Shown here: piece by piece, positions 33,296 to 42,691 of the stretch | How the letters are laid out: every line of letters begins with the position of its first letter | Numbering within the stretch: position 1 is the first letter of the stretch | Origin: Phycicoccus sp. Root101 | GTDB taxonomy: Bacteria; Actinomycetota; Actinomycetes; Actinomycetales; Dermatophilaceae | Assembly: GCF_001426245.1 (NCBI RefSeq) | Contig: NZ_LMCM01000002.1 | Span: forward strand, 1-54,134 | Length of the DNA stretch: 54,134 nt | Reading direction: 5' to 3' | Notes under the pieces: model-generated | Database searches by the model: none | Seen by the model: only the letters and a program-made list of their open reading frames with translations | What the model was told of the DNA's origin: nothing | Translations under genes and position numbers: made by a program

Positions 33296-34720
33296 ATGGT
33301 CGGGTCGCACGTCGTCGTCATCGGGGGAGGCATCTCCGGGCTCACCGCCGCCTGGCAGCTGCTGGACGCCCTGCCCGGTGTCACCGTCACGATCGTCGAT
33401 GCGTCCGACCGCCCTGGCGGCAAGCTGCGTCGTGAGCCCGTGGCCGGGGTCGCGCTCGACGTGGGCGCGGAGTCGGTCCTGGCGCGGCGGCCCGAGGCGC
33501 TGACCCTGATGTCGGAGCTCGGCCTCGACGAGCACGTCGTCCACCCCGAGGCGACGACGGCGAGCATCTGGTCGCGAGGTCAGCTCCACCCGATGCCCCG
33601 AGGCACTCTCATGGGCATCCCTTCGCCGGCGGCCTCGGCCGCGGGTGTGCTGTCACCCGAGGAGATCGCCCGAGCCGAGGCCGAGATGCCTTGGGGTGGA
33701 GGGGACTTCGACGACGTGTCCGTGGGCGACTACGTCGCCGCGCGACTCGGGGACGCGGTCGTCGACCGCCTGGTGGAGCCGTTGCTCGCCGGGGTCTACG
33801 CAGGACAGGCGCGGAGCCTCTCCCTGCGGGCCTGCCTCCCCCAGGTGCATGCCGCCGTGACCGCCGGCGCCTCCCTCACCGAAGCCGCCGCGACCGCAGC
33901 CCAGACGTCGGCCCTGTCGTCCGCGGGGTCGTCGGCCCCGGTGTTCGCCGGTCTCGACGGGGGAGTGGGCCGGCTCGCCGAGACACTGTCGGAGACGTTG
34001 CGATCACGGGGCGTCACGATCCTCAGCAGCACCATCGCCCGTGAGCTGCACCGGGACGGGGCCGGGTGGGCCGTCGTCACGGGCTCCCGGCCGAACCCGC
34101 GGCGGCTGGCCGCCGACGCCGTCGTCGTGGCCGTGCCCGCGGCCCCCGCCGCCCGGCTGATCGCGCCGCACTCGGCCGCCGCCGCCTCGTCCCTGCGCGA
34201 GGTCGAGTACGCCTCCATGGCCATCGTCACGCTCGCCGTCGACTCCGGTGGTGGACCGCTGCCCGGCTCCGGCTTCCTCGTCCCGGCCGTGGACGGCCGC
34301 ACCATCAAGGCGAGCACGTTCTCGTCGACGAAGTGGCGATGGACCGCCGAGGCGGCCCGGGATCTGTTGTTCCTGCGCGCCTCCGTGGGGCGCTGGGGTG
34401 AGACCTCGGACCTCCAGCGACCCGACGACGAGCTCGTGGCGATCGCGGTCGCCGAGGTCAGCGAGGCGCTGGGCCACCAGCTGCCACGGGTCGTGGACAC
34501 CCACGTCCAGCGCTGGGGCGGTGCCCTGCCGCAGTACACCGTCGGCCACGTCGACCGGGTCGCCCGGATCCGGGCCGCAGCGGCGGCGGTGCCCGGGCTG
34601 GAGCTGGCCGGCGCGGCATACGAGGGGGTGGGGATCCCGGCCTGCATCGCGAGCGGACGGGCCGCGGCCCTGGCCGTGACCACCCACCTGCGCGCCCGCC
34701 ACGGGGACGCGGGAGAATGA
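33296..34720 (+). CDS. cgoX: Coproporphyrinogen III oxidase (HemY/HemG type)
   Basis: A 474-residue FAD enzyme. The Rossmann motif [18 protein letters not shown] is at residues 6-23, then [30 protein letters not shown] and the C-terminal FAD segment [20 protein letters not shown]. In actinobacteria with ChdC, this protein oxidises coproporphyrinogen III to coproporphyrin III rather than acting on protoporphyrinogen, hence the symbol; databases often say hemG or hemY. It ends 4 bp before chdC, so the two are probably one transcript. Confidence 0.93.
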   Translation: MVGSHVVVIGGGISGLTAAWQLLDALPGVTVTIVDASDRPGGKLRREPVAGVALDVGAESVLARRPEALTLMSELGLDEHVVHPEATTASIWSRGQLHPMPRGTLMGIPSPAASAAGVLSPEEIARAEAEMPWGGGDFDDVSVGDYVAARLGDAVVDRLVEPLLAGVYAGQARSLSLRACLPQVHAAVTAGASLTEAAATAAQTSALSSAGSSAPVFAGLDGGVGRLAETLSETLRSRGVTILSSTIARELHRDGAGWAVVTGSRPNPRRLAADAVVVAVPAAPAARLIAPHSAAAASSLREVEYASMAIVTLAVDSGGGPLPGSGFLVPAVDGRTIKASTFSSTKWRWTAEAARDLLFLRASVGRWGETSDLQRPDDELVAIAVAEVSEALGHQLPRVVDTHVQRWGGALPQYTVGHVDRVARIRAAAAAVPGLELAGAAYEGVGIPACIASGRAAALAVTTHLRARHGDAGE

Positions 34721-34724
34721 ACCC

Positions 34725-35426
34725 ATGAGCAGCAAGCCCTCCCCGTCCCGGATCCGCGAGATCAACGACTCCATCAGGTATGCCATGTGGTCGGTGTTCA
34801 GCGTCACCGCGCCGCTGGGGGAGGACCGCGAGCAGATGGCCAAGGAGGTCGAGACCCTCTTCGGCGAGCTCGAGGAGAAGGGGGTCCTGACGCGCGGCGT
34901 CTACGACCTCGGCGGCATGCGGGCCGACTGCGACTTCATGGTCTGGTGGCACGCGGAGAAGATCGAGGACGTCCAGGCGGCCTACCGCGCCTTCCTGCGC
35001 ACCGACCTCGGGCACCTCCTCGAGCCGACCTGGTCGGCGGCGGCGCTGCACCGTCCGGCCGAGTTCAACAAGAGCCACATCCCGGCCTTCCTCGCGGACG
35101 AGACGCCCAAGGACTTCATCTGCGTCTACCCGTTCGTGCGCTCCTACGAGTGGTACCTGCTCGACGACAAGGAACGCCGCGACATGCTGCGCGAGCACGG
35201 GCAGATGGCGCGTGACTACCCCGACGTGCGGGCCAACACCATCGCCTCGTTCGCGCTCAACGACTACGAGTGGGTGCTGGCCTTCGAGGCCGACGAGCTG
35301 CACCGCATCGTCGACCTCATGCGCGAGCTGCGGGCGTCGCGGGCCCGCATGCACGTGCGCGACGAGCTGCCGTTCCACACGGGTCGCCGCGTCGAGGTCG
35401 CGGACCTGCTCGCGTCGCTGCGCTGA
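34725..35426 (+). CDS. chdC: Coproheme decarboxylase (HemQ)
   Basis: A 233-residue chlorite-dismutase-fold enzyme that decarboxylates coproheme to haem b, the final step of the coproporphyrin-dependent pathway. Y135 in [13 protein letters not shown]158 in REHGQM and H118 in NKSHIP match the catalytic tyrosine, haem-ligand histidine and distal histidine known for actinobacterial ChdC; even the numbering agrees. No signal peptide is present, so it acts in the cytosol. It follows cgoX by 4 bp. The 170 bases downstream contain no gene. Confidence 0.97.
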   Translation: MSSKPSPSRIREINDSIRYAMWSVFSVTAPLGEDREQMAKEVETLFGELEEKGVLTRGVYDLGGMRADCDFMVWWHAEKIEDVQAAYRAFLRTDLGHLLEPTWSAAALHRPAEFNKSHIPAFLADETPKDFICVYPFVRSYEWYLLDDKERRDMLREHGQMARDYPDVRANTIASFALNDYEWVLAFEADELHRIVDLMRELRASRARMHVRDELPFHTGRRVEVADLLASLR

Positions 35427-35596
35427 CGCTTCGCACGACTGCGGATCTCCTTGCCGGCACAGGGATGTGCCGTGGACCACACAGGGTCGGGGACGATGGT
35501 CCCTGTCGGTGGTGACTGCGTGCCCGGATGCTGGGGGTGCCCAGAAGGGCATGACCACCCGGGGCCGCAAACCCCGACCAGCTGGAGACGACAACC

Positions 35597-36205
35597 ATGC
35601 GACGCAGAACTCTCGACACGCTCCTGACGATCGGCGGCCTGATCCTGGCCGCGGTGCTCCTCACGGCCGGCGGACTGCTGACCTGGGCGAGCAGCTTCGT
35701 CAGCGCCAACGTGCACAGCCAGCTCGCCGACCAGAAGATCACGATGCCTTCGGGCAAGGCGATCGAGGACCCGCTGATCAAGCCGTACCTGTCCCAGTAC
35801 GCGGGCCAGGAGCTCACCACCGGCGCGCAGGCCAAGGCCTACGCCGACCACTACATCCTCGTCCACATGAACAAGGCCAGTGGTGGCAAGACCTACGAGG
35901 AGGTCAGTGGCGAGTTCATCGCCGCCTCGGCGGACAAGACCTCCGACCCGGCCACCGTCGCCGAGCTCGGGCAGCTGCGCCAGACCCTGTTCATGGGTAA
36001 CACGTTGCGCGGCCTGCTCCTCAACGCGTACGCCTTCGGCACCATGGGCACCATCGCCCTGTGGGGTGCGATCGCGGCATTGGTCGGCTCCGGCCTGATG
36101 TTCATCCTCAGCGGACTCGGGATGTGGCACCGCCGCACCGTCCCGGTCGAGGAAGAGGTCCGGATCGGTGTCGGCAGGGCGGCCACGCCGGCACACGCCG
36201 TCTGA
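35597..36205 (+). CDS. Hypothetical membrane protein with two or three helices
   Basis: A 202-residue protein. One N-terminal helix (about 8-32) is followed by an extracytoplasmic region (about 33-130) with NVHSQLADQKITMPSGKAIEDP and a GGKTYEEVSGEFIAAS segment. Two closely spaced helices (about 137-177) and a short cytoplasmic tail complete it. The pattern is familiar from actinobacterial hypothetical proteins, but I know no function. ATG at 35597 has a CTGGAGACG site about 8 nt upstream. A strong hairpin follows the gene. Confidence 0.75.
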   Translation: MRRRTLDTLLTIGGLILAAVLLTAGGLLTWASSFVSANVHSQLADQKITMPSGKAIEDPLIKPYLSQYAGQELTTGAQAKAYADHYILVHMNKASGGKTYEEVSGEFIAASADKTSDPATVAELGQLRQTLFMGNTLRGLLLNAYAFGTMGTIALWGAIAALVGSGLMFILSGLGMWHRRTVPVEEEVRIGVGRAATPAHAV

Positions 36206-36229
36206 GGCGTCCGGCGCGGAGGGGGGGAC

Positions 36230-36256
36230 GGCCCCCGACCACCACGGTCGGGGGCC
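36230..36256 (+). terminator. Hairpin terminator
   Basis: GGCCCCCGACC (36230-36240) pairs with GGTCGGGGGCC (36246-36256) around a 5-nt loop, followed by CTTCCC. It lies 25 nt after the stop of the preceding membrane-protein gene. Confidence 0.75.
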
Positions 36257-36333
36257 CTTCCCTGTCCCGGTGGTTCGCTCGGGTCGGCGGCGGTCCTCAG
36301 GCGCGTCTCAGGTGGGGGGAGCAGGCTCCCGGG

Positions 36334-37230
36334 GTGGCACCCTTCGGTTTCGGCGACGTCTTCACCGCGTGGGTCCTGTCGCCGGTGGGGACGGCGCTGG
36401 CCGTCCTCCTGGGTGGGGCGTATGCCGCGGCCGTGTGGACGCTGCGACGTCGCCACGAGCCCGTGCCGGTCCTGCGCGTGATCACGTACGCGGTGCTGGG
36501 GATCGGCACCCTCGTGCTGGCCACCGACGGCGGCCTGGCTGCGTTCCGCGACACGTCCTTCGTCGCCGCGGCCGCGCAGTCCGGCGTGCTGGCGGCCATC
36601 ACCCCGGTCGGCCTCGCCCTCGGTGACCCGGTGGGGCTCGGGCTGCGGGCCGTGGGCCCCGTCCGGGCTGCCGCGGTCCGCGAGTTCCTCGGCGGTCGGG
36701 TGGCCCGGGTGCTGATGTTCCCGCTCGTCGGCTCGGTCGTGGCGACAGGGGTCCACCTGGCCATGTTCGTGACGCCGTGGCTGGCCCGGTCGCTGGAGCT
36801 CGGGTGGCTGCGAGAGCTCACCTACCTGCTGCTCGTCGGCACCGGGCTGCTGTTCGTCCTGCCGCTGCTCGCCGACGAGCTCGCCCCGGCCTGGTGCACG
36901 CCGGGGGTACGGGTGCTCATCGGGTTCGGGGACGGGTTGCTCGATGCCGTGCCCGGCGTGGTGGTGATGGCGTCGCCTGCGCTGCTGGGTGCTCCGGTGG
37001 CGGCCTACCTGGCGGCCCGTGACCCGTTGTTCCAGCAGCACGTCGGCGGCGGTGCGATGTTCGGGCTGGCCGAGGCCGTGGGCCTCCCGCTGCTCGCGGC
37101 GACGGTGGCCGCGTGGGTGCGTGCCGACCGGGTCGAGGCGGCGCTGGTGGACGCCCGCCTGGACCTCGAGCCGGCCTCCGACCGTCCGTGGTGGGAGTCC
37201 GACCCGCGGTACGGCGGACCCGGTCGTTGA
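36334..37230 (+). CDS. CtaG-type cytochrome c oxidase assembly protein
   Basis: A 298-residue polytopic protein with about seven helices, matching the caa3_CtaG family of actinobacterial membrane proteins linked to copper delivery or cytochrome oxidase assembly. Family hallmarks include TYAVLGIGTLVLATDGGLAA, a VREFLGGRVARVLMFPLVGS stretch, FVTPWL and LGWLRELTYLLLVGTGLLFV. The highly conserved histidines are only partly visible (VATGVHLAMF). GTG at 36334 is chosen because the upstream frame runs through a terminator hairpin. Confidence 0.8.
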   Translation: MAPFGFGDVFTAWVLSPVGTALAVLLGGAYAAAVWTLRRRHEPVPVLRVITYAVLGIGTLVLATDGGLAAFRDTSFVAAAAQSGVLAAITPVGLALGDPVGLGLRAVGPVRAAAVREFLGGRVARVLMFPLVGSVVATGVHLAMFVTPWLARSLELGWLRELTYLLLVGTGLLFVLPLLADELAPAWCTPGVRVLIGFGDGLLDAVPGVVVMASPALLGAPVAAYLAARDPLFQQHVGGGAMFGLAEAVGLPLLAATVAAWVRADRVEAALVDARLDLEPASDRPWWESDPRYGGPGR

Positions 37231-37302
37231 CGGTCGTCGAGGATCCGACGGGTCCTGGCCCGCCGGATACCTCAACGACCTCGTGTGGTCAGCCTGGGGT
37301 GG

Positions 37303-37734
37303 TCAGGACTGGTCGGCCGGGCGCAGCGTCATCGAGATCGAGTTGATGCAGAAGCGCTGGTCGGTCGGGGTGCCGTAGCCCTCGCCCTCGAAGACGTGCC
37401 CGAGGTGGCTGCCGCAGTTGGCGCAGCGGACCTCGACCCGCTTCATCCCCATGCTCACGTCCTCGATGTACTCCACGCTGTCACCGGCGAGCGGGGAGTA
37501 GAAGGACGGCCAGCCGCAGTGGCTGTCGAACTTCGTGCCCGAGGTGAACAGCTCGGCACCGCAGGCGCGACAGGCATACACGCCCTCGGTCTTGGTGTCG
37601 GTGTACTCGCCGACGTACGGCCGCTCGGTCCCCGCCTGGCGCAGCACCTGGTACTCGGCCGGGCTGAGCTCGGAACGCCACTCGTCCTCGGTCTTGGACA
37701 CGGCATACGTGCGGTCGGTCTTGTCCATGGTCAT
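37303..37734 (-). CDS. msrB: Peptide-methionine (R)-S-oxide reductase
   Basis: A 143-residue repair enzyme that reduces methionine-R-sulfoxide in proteins. The zinc-binding cysteine pairs are C55/C58 (ACRAC) and C104/C107 (CANC). The active-site region is SHCGWPSFYSP, and the resolving/catalytic C129 is in DQRFCINSISM. The full-length SelR domain is complete. ATG at 37734 follows GAAGGAG at 7 nt. It is divergent from the primase-ligase gene. Confidence 0.96.
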   Translation of the reverse strand: MTMDKTDRTYAVSKTEDEWRSELSPAEYQVLRQAGTERPYVGEYTDTKTEGVYACRACGAELFTSGTKFDSHCGWPSFYSPLAGDSVEYIEDVSMGMKRVEVRCANCGSHLGHVFEGEGYGTPTDQRFCINSISMTLRPADQS

Positions 37735-37843
37735 GTCGTGACTCCTTCGGAACAGTCTCACGTCGTGCTCAACGCCGGCAGGGCCGGAAATGGTCCCGCC
37801 CCGGCCACCCTGATTCTTACGGGTCCGTGACGTACCCGCCGGA

Positions 37844-37849
37844 TAGGGT
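37844..37849 (+). promoter_or_regulatory. -10 element TAGGGT of the primase-ligase gene
   Basis: TAGGGT ends 6 nt before the ATG at 37856. Confidence 0.5.
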
Positions 37850-37855
37850 CGGCCC

Positions 37856-40015
37856 ATGGCGGCAGCGGCGACGACGGTGGACGTGCCCGAAGGACCCTGG
37901 GGGGATGCGCGGGAGGTGCGGATCTCCAGCCCGGACCGGTTGATCTGGCCCGACGAGGGGATCACCAAGCTCGACCTGGCGCAGTACGCCGTGGACGTCC
38001 GCTCGGGCTTCATGAACGCGCTCGGCCACCGCCCCGTGACCCTGCAGCGCTTCCCCGAGGGGATCGCGGGTGAGGAGTTCTGGACCAAGAACCCGCCCAA
38101 GGGGATGCCCGACTTCATCACCCCGGTCATGTGCACCTACCCGTCGGGCCGCAAGCACCTGCAGGTCGTCGTCGACGAGCCGGCGGCCGTGGTGTGGGCG
38201 ATGCAGATGAACACCGTGACCTTCCACCCCTGGCCGGTCCGCACGACCGACGTGGACAAGCCGGACGAGCTGCGCATCGACCTCGACCCCCAGCCGGGTC
38301 GGACGTTTGCCGACGCGGTGGAGGCCGCGGTCGCCCTCCGGGAGCTGCTCACCGAGATCGGCCTCACCGGGTGGGTCAAGACGTCGGGCAACCGCGGGGT
38401 CCACGTGTTCGTCCGCGTCGCCCCGACCCACGAGTTCCTCGACGTCCGCCACGGAGTCATCGGGATCGCCCGTGAGCTCGAGCGGCGCCTGCCCGACCTG
38501 GTGACGGCCTCGTGGTGGAAGGAGGAGCGGGGGGAGCGCGTGTTCGTCGACTTCAACCAGGCCTGCCGCGACCGCACGATCGCCTCCGCCTACAGCACGC
38601 GCCCCCTCGCCGGCGCACCGGTCAGTATGCCGCTGGGCTGGGACCAGCTCGTCGGTGTGGATCCGGGGGAGTTCACGGTCCGCACGGTGCCCGGCATCCT
38701 CGCTTCGTCCGGTGACGCCTGGGCCGGGATGGACGAGGCCGTCGGCGACGTGGCCGGGGCAATCGCCCTGTGGGACAAGGACATCAACGAGCGCGGGCTC
38801 GGTGAGCTGAACTTCCCGCCGGACTACCCCAAGATGCCGGGGGAGCCGCCACGGGTGCAGCCGAGCAAGCGACGCCAGGACAAGGCCGACGACGACTACA
38901 TGACCCCCAAGGCCGACCGCGACGCCGAGCTTCGGCAGCAGTGGGGGCCGGTGCCGCCCCCGGTCGCGCCCATGCTCGCCAAGCCGGTCAAGGGGATCCC
39001 GACCGGGGACTACCTGTTCGAGCCCAAGTGGGACGGGTTCCGTTCGATCATCTTCCGGTCCGGTGACGCGGTGGAGATCGGCAGCCGCAACGAGAAGCCC
39101 ATGACGCGCTACTTCCCCGAGGTGGTGTCGGCGGTGCTGGAGAACTTCCCGGAGCAGGCGGTCGTCGACGGCGAGATCGTGGTCGTGGGCGCGTCGGGGG
39201 ACCGGCTCGACTTCGAGGCGCTGCAGCAGCGCATCCACCCTGCCGCGAGCCGGGTCAAGAAGCTGGCTGCCGAGACGCCCGCGCAGTTCGTGGCGTTCGA
39301 CCTGTTGTCGCTGGGCGGGGAGGACCTGACGGGGCGGCCGTTCGCCGAGCGGCGGGCGCTGCTGGAGCAGGCCTTCGACTCGGTGGCGGCCCCGATCCAC
39401 CTCACCCGGGCGACGCGCGACCCCGAGGTGGCGCAGGAGTGGTTCGAGCAGTTCGAGGGCGCGGGGCTCGACGGGGTCATCGCCAAGCCGCTGTCGGGCA
39501 CCTACGAGCAGGACAAGCGGACGATGCTCAAGATCAAGCACGTCCGTACCGCTGACTGCGTGGTGGCGGGCTACCGCACCCACAAGACCGGGGACGACCT
39601 CATCGGGTCGCTCATGCTGGGGCTCTACACCGACGACGGGTCGCTCATGAGCGTCGGCGTGATCGGTGCGTTCCCCATGGCGCGGCGGCGCGAGCTGTTC
39701 GAGGAGCTTCAGCCCCTGGTGACCTCCTTCGAGGACCACCCCTGGGCGTGGGCCGAGCAGGAGGCAGGAACGAGGACGCCCACCAGCGGCGCCACGAGCC
39801 GGTGGAACGCGGGCAAGGACCTGTCGTTCACCCCGTTGCGCCCCGAACGCGTCGTGGAGGTCAAGTACGACCACATGGAGGGGATCCGCTTCCGCCACAC
39901 CGCGCAGTTCGTGCGCTGGCGCGAGGACCGCGACCCCCTCACGTGCACCTACGAGCAGCTGGAGGAACCCGTGAGCTTCGACCTCGCCGACGTCCTGGGT
40001 GAGGCCGGCCGATGA
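37856..40015 (+). CDS. LigD-type polymerase/primase fused to LigC-type ATP-dependent DNA ligase
   Basis: A 719-residue bifunctional DNA repair protein. Residues about 20-300 form an archaeo-eukaryotic primase-type polymerase domain (LigD-Pol/PrimC): catalytic acids D142 and D144 in RIDLDPQPG, the SGNRGVHVF motif (H183) and D232 in VFVDFNQACRDR. Residues about 365-715 form an ATP-dependent ligase: adenylated K391 in EPKWDGFRS, GSRNEKPMTRYFPE, VVDGEIVV, DGVIAKPL and KIKHVRTADCVVAGYR. The ligase half is closest to mycobacterial LigC rather than LigD. No phosphoesterase (nuclease) domain lies between them. It overlaps the following hydrolase gene by ATGA. Confidence 0.9.
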   Translation: MAAAATTVDVPEGPWGDAREVRISSPDRLIWPDEGITKLDLAQYAVDVRSGFMNALGHRPVTLQRFPEGIAGEEFWTKNPPKGMPDFITPVMCTYPSGRKHLQVVVDEPAAVVWAMQMNTVTFHPWPVRTTDVDKPDELRIDLDPQPGRTFADAVEAAVALRELLTEIGLTGWVKTSGNRGVHVFVRVAPTHEFLDVRHGVIGIARELERRLPDLVTASWWKEERGERVFVDFNQACRDRTIASAYSTRPLAGAPVSMPLGWDQLVGVDPGEFTVRTVPGILASSGDAWAGMDEAVGDVAGAIALWDKDINERGLGELNFPPDYPKMPGEPPRVQPSKRRQDKADDDYMTPKADRDAELRQQWGPVPPPVAPMLAKPVKGIPTGDYLFEPKWDGFRSIIFRSGDAVEIGSRNEKPMTRYFPEVVSAVLENFPEQAVVDGEIVVVGASGDRLDFEALQQRIHPAASRVKKLAAETPAQFVAFDLLSLGGEDLTGRPFAERRALLEQAFDSVAAPIHLTRATRDPEVAQEWFEQFEGAGLDGVIAKPLSGTYEQDKRTMLKIKHVRTADCVVAGYRTHKTGDDLIGSLMLGLYTDDGSLMSVGVIGAFPMARRRELFEELQPLVTSFEDHPWAWAEQEAGTRTPTSGATSRWNAGKDLSFTPLRPERVVEVKYDHMEGIRFRHTAQFVRWREDRDPLTCTYEQLEEPVSFDLADVLGEAGR

Positions 40016-41181
40016 GCTCTGACCGCCGTCAGCTGCGCACCGCAGCGACGGTCGCAGGGGTCACCGCGGGCTCCCTCGCAGCCACGGCGGCGGTGTCGTC
40101 GGTGGGCGTGGCCGCCTATGTCGCCCGGCGGGCCCTGACCCCCGACCGTCAGCGGCCGGACGACACCCAGATCCTCGCCGTCGACGAGGGGAGCGTGACG
40201 CTGGACCTCACGCCCGAGAGCATCGTGCCGGGCCGGTACGGGCTGTGGCTCGACGGGTCGTCGGGGCACGTGCGGCTGGGTGACCTCCTGGATGTCGACG
40301 AGGACCGCGGCCGCGTGCGCCGGGAGCTCCTCGGGGTCGACTCGGGTCACCTGGCGCCGGGGTACGGGCGGTGGGACCAGTACTTCTACGCCGGCCCCCC
40401 GGACCGCGCGCTGGGGCTGCGCACCGAGTACGTCGACGTGCTGACCGAGCTCGGCACCATGCCTGCCTGGGTGGTCCGTGCCGAACAGCCGTCGACCCGG
40501 TGGGCGGTGCTGGTGCACGGCCGCGGGGCGCGGCGCGACGAGGGCCTGCGTGCCGTGAAGCCGTTGCACGACAGCGGGATCAACGTGATCATCCCGTCCT
40601 ACCGCAACGACCTGGGCGCCCGACGCGGGGCCGATGGCCGGTACAACCTCGGCCTCTCGGAATGGCGCGACATCGAGGACGCTGCGCTGTTCGCGGTGCA
40701 GCAGGGAGCGCGTGAGCTCATCCTCGTGGGCTGGTCCATGGGCGGCGCGATCGTGCTCCAGACCCTGAGCCGGTCCTGGCTCGCCGACCACGTCAGCCAC
40801 GTGGTCCTCGATGCACCGGTGATCGACTGGACCGACGTCCTCATCCACCACGGGCGCCTGCACGGGGTGCCCGACACCATCGGTGGCCTGAGCCGGTACC
40901 TCATGGGGCGAAGGCTGACCCGCCGTCTCGTCGGGGTGCACGACCCCGTCGACGTGGCGCAGACCGACTGGGTGGCCAAGGCGTCCGAGCTGCGCCACCG
41001 GATGCTCATCATCCACTCGGTGGACGACGAGTTCGTCCCGGTCGGGCCGTCGCAGGAGCTGGCTGCCGCTCGCCCCGACCTCGTGACGATGGAGCACTGG
41101 GACACCTCGCGCCACACCAAGGAGTGGAACGTCGACCCCGAACGCTGGGAGCGGTCGGTCGCCGACTTCGTGAGCAGCTAG
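40012..41181 (+). CDS. Alpha/beta-hydrolase with N-terminal membrane anchor
   Basis: A 389-residue protein. A hydrophobic Ala/Val-rich N-terminal segment (about 11-38) could anchor it in the membrane. A variable domain (about 50-160) precedes the alpha/beta-hydrolase core. The nucleophile is S242 in GWSMGG, the acid D338 or D339 (HSVDDEF) and the base H368 (TSRHTKEW). All triad members are present, so it should be active. The substrate is unknown. ATG overlaps the ligase stop (ATGA), so the pair is co-translated; a functional link to DNA repair is not obvious. Confidence 0.85.
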   Translation: MSSDRRQLRTAATVAGVTAGSLAATAAVSSVGVAAYVARRALTPDRQRPDDTQILAVDEGSVTLDLTPESIVPGRYGLWLDGSSGHVRLGDLLDVDEDRGRVRRELLGVDSGHLAPGYGRWDQYFYAGPPDRALGLRTEYVDVLTELGTMPAWVVRAEQPSTRWAVLVHGRGARRDEGLRAVKPLHDSGINVIIPSYRNDLGARRGADGRYNLGLSEWRDIEDAALFAVQQGARELILVGWSMGGAIVLQTLSRSWLADHVSHVVLDAPVIDWTDVLIHHGRLHGVPDTIGGLSRYLMGRRLTRRLVGVHDPVDVAQTDWVAKASELRHRMLIIHSVDDEFVPVGPSQELAAARPDLVTMEHWDTSRHTKEWNVDPERWERSVADFVSS

Positions 41182-41207
41182 CAGCACGCACCTTGGCCAC
41201 GGTGGGC

Positions 41208-41297
41208 TATCCCGGCGGTCCCTATCCCGGCCGTCCCTGTCCCGGCGGTCCCTGTCCCGGCCGTCCCTGTCCCGGCCGTCCCTGTCCCGGCCGTGCC
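41208..41297. repeat. Six 15-bp tandem repeats at the 3' end of the kinase gene
   Basis: The unit TRTCCCGGCSGTCCC (15 bp) occurs six times in 90 bp. Because 15 is a multiple of three, the repeats encode a (G-Q-G-R-P)n tail in the minus-strand kinase reading frame. Copies differ at one or two bases. Confidence 0.85.
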
Positions 41298-41815
41298 GTT
41301 GGGTGGCCTCCGCGGCCGGTCGTCCAGGCCTGCTGGACGTGGTCGAGGATCTGGTCGACCACCTGGGTGAGGGGTTGCGTCGCGTCGACGACCACCCCGG
41401 CGGGCACGTCCTCCCCGGTCCGGTGCAGTCGGGCGATGAGCTCTCGCTCGGCCGGCTCCGAGCCCCATTCGTCCGTGGGACGACGGTCCAGCCGATGGTG
41501 CAGGGTCTCGGCGTCGATGTCGAGCACGAACACCTCGTCGAACAGGTCGATGAACATCGCGAAGTTGCGCGAGCCCCCGCAGAAGAAGGTGAGCGGCTGG
41601 CTGTCATCCGCCGCGAGGGCGCGCACCTGCTCGACGTCCCAGATGTGGTGCTCGTGGCCCGAACCACTGACCTTCACGCCGGTCAACGGATCCCCTTGGT
41701 ACGCCAGTTCACGGTCACCGTGGATGGCCTGGTAGCCGCGTCGTCCCAGCTCATCGCACACGGACGTCTTCCCCGTGCCGGAGACGCCTTCGACCAGGAA
41801 GTTGCGTACGCCCAC
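41222..41815 (-). CDS. P-loop nucleoside/nucleotide kinase-like protein
   Basis: A 197-residue small P-loop protein. The Walker A motif GVSGTGKTS is at residues 10-18. The sequence continues with ELGRRGYQAIHGDRELAYQG, FFCGGSRNF and a VLDIDAETLHHRLDRRPTDEWG segment resembling the lid region of adenylate-kinase-like proteins. The phosphorylated substrate is unknown. The last 25 residues are GQGRP repeats encoded by a 15-bp minisatellite and are unlikely to be part of the fold. GTG start at 41815. Confidence 0.78.
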   Translation of the reverse strand: MGVRNFLVEGVSGTGKTSVCDELGRRGYQAIHGDRELAYQGDPLTGVKVSGSGHEHHIWDVEQVRALAADDSQPLTFFCGGSRNFAMFIDLFDEVFVLDIDAETLHHRLDRRPTDEWGSEPAERELIARLHRTGEDVPAGVVVDATQPLTQVVDQILDHVQQAWTTGRGGHPTARPGQGRPGQGRPGQGPPGQGRPG

Positions 41816-42034
41816 CGCCCCAGTCTCGGGCCGGCGGCGTGCGGGGGCAACGAGTAGGGGGCGCCGCGCGGCGGGGGCAACGCGCGGCTCGGCTCAGTGG
41901 TGGCCCCAGTTGGTGCGGATGAGTCCGCGGTCGGGGTTGTCGGGGTCGTCGAGCCAGGAGATGGTCTGCGCTGGCGGTGGTGGGGCGAGGCTGAGCCCGG
42001 GTGGGGGTGGTGTGCCGTGGGTGAGTTCGTGGTC

Positions 42035-42214
42035 GGAGGGGATGGCGAGGTCGTTCCAGGTGATGGGTCCGCCGCTGGGTGGTTGGTAGGTGCCTGCGGG
42101 GACGGGTGGGTCACCTTCGGGTGGGGAGGGGATGGCGAGGTCGTTCCAGGTGATGGGTCCGCCGCTGGGTGGTTGGTAGGTGCCTGCGGGGACGGGTGGG
42201 TCACCTTCGGGTGG
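42035..42214. repeat. Perfect tandem duplication of 90 bp in the HNH gene
   Basis: 42035-42124 equals 42125-42214 base for base. The duplication is in frame and doubles the 30-residue Pro/Gly-rich segment beginning EGDPPVPAGTYQPPSGG. Confidence 0.95.
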
Positions 42215-42566
42215 TGGGGCGGTTTCGTGGGGTTGGGGTGGTCGGATGGGGAGCCCGTACCGGTTGGTGACGGTGAGGCCGTCGGGGTGGGTGGGGTCGC
42301 CGGTGATGGTGTAGTCGCCGCGGTCGATGCCGTCGTGGTGGGCGGTGCAGAGGCTGATCTGGTTGTCGGTGTCGGTGGGGCCGCCGTCGGCCCATGCCTG
42401 GAGGTGGTGGATCTCGACGAACCCGGTGGTGGGGCAGCCGGGGAAGCGGCAGCCGCGGTCGCGGTCGGTGATGAGGCGGCGGGTGCGGTGGGGCAGGATC
42501 CGCATGGCTCGGCCGACGGACACGGGTCGTCCTTCGGTTTCCCAGACGGGTTGGACCTGCCCGTCG

Positions 42567-42691
42567 CTGATGAACCGGCCGAGCAGGCGCAGGGGGATGG
42601 CGTGGCCGCCGTTGACCCAGGCGCCGGTCTGATGAACCGGCCGAGCAGGCGCAGGGGGATGGCGTGGCCGCCGTTGACCCAGGCGCCGGTC
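42567..42691. repeat. Perfect tandem duplication of 62 bp in the HNH gene
   Basis: 42567-42629 equals 42629-42691, with one shared base, giving a period of 62. Since 62 is not a multiple of three, it shifts the reading frame between the DUF222 and HNH parts. Confidence 0.95.

Noticed and set aside
37817-39898. Minus-strand frame opposite the primase-ligase gene
   Set aside because: The plus strand carries all catalytic motifs of both domains; this frame has none.
41208-41297. CRISPR array candidate
   Set aside because: The 15-bp units are contiguous with no spacers and are part of the kinase reading frame. No cas genes are in the window.
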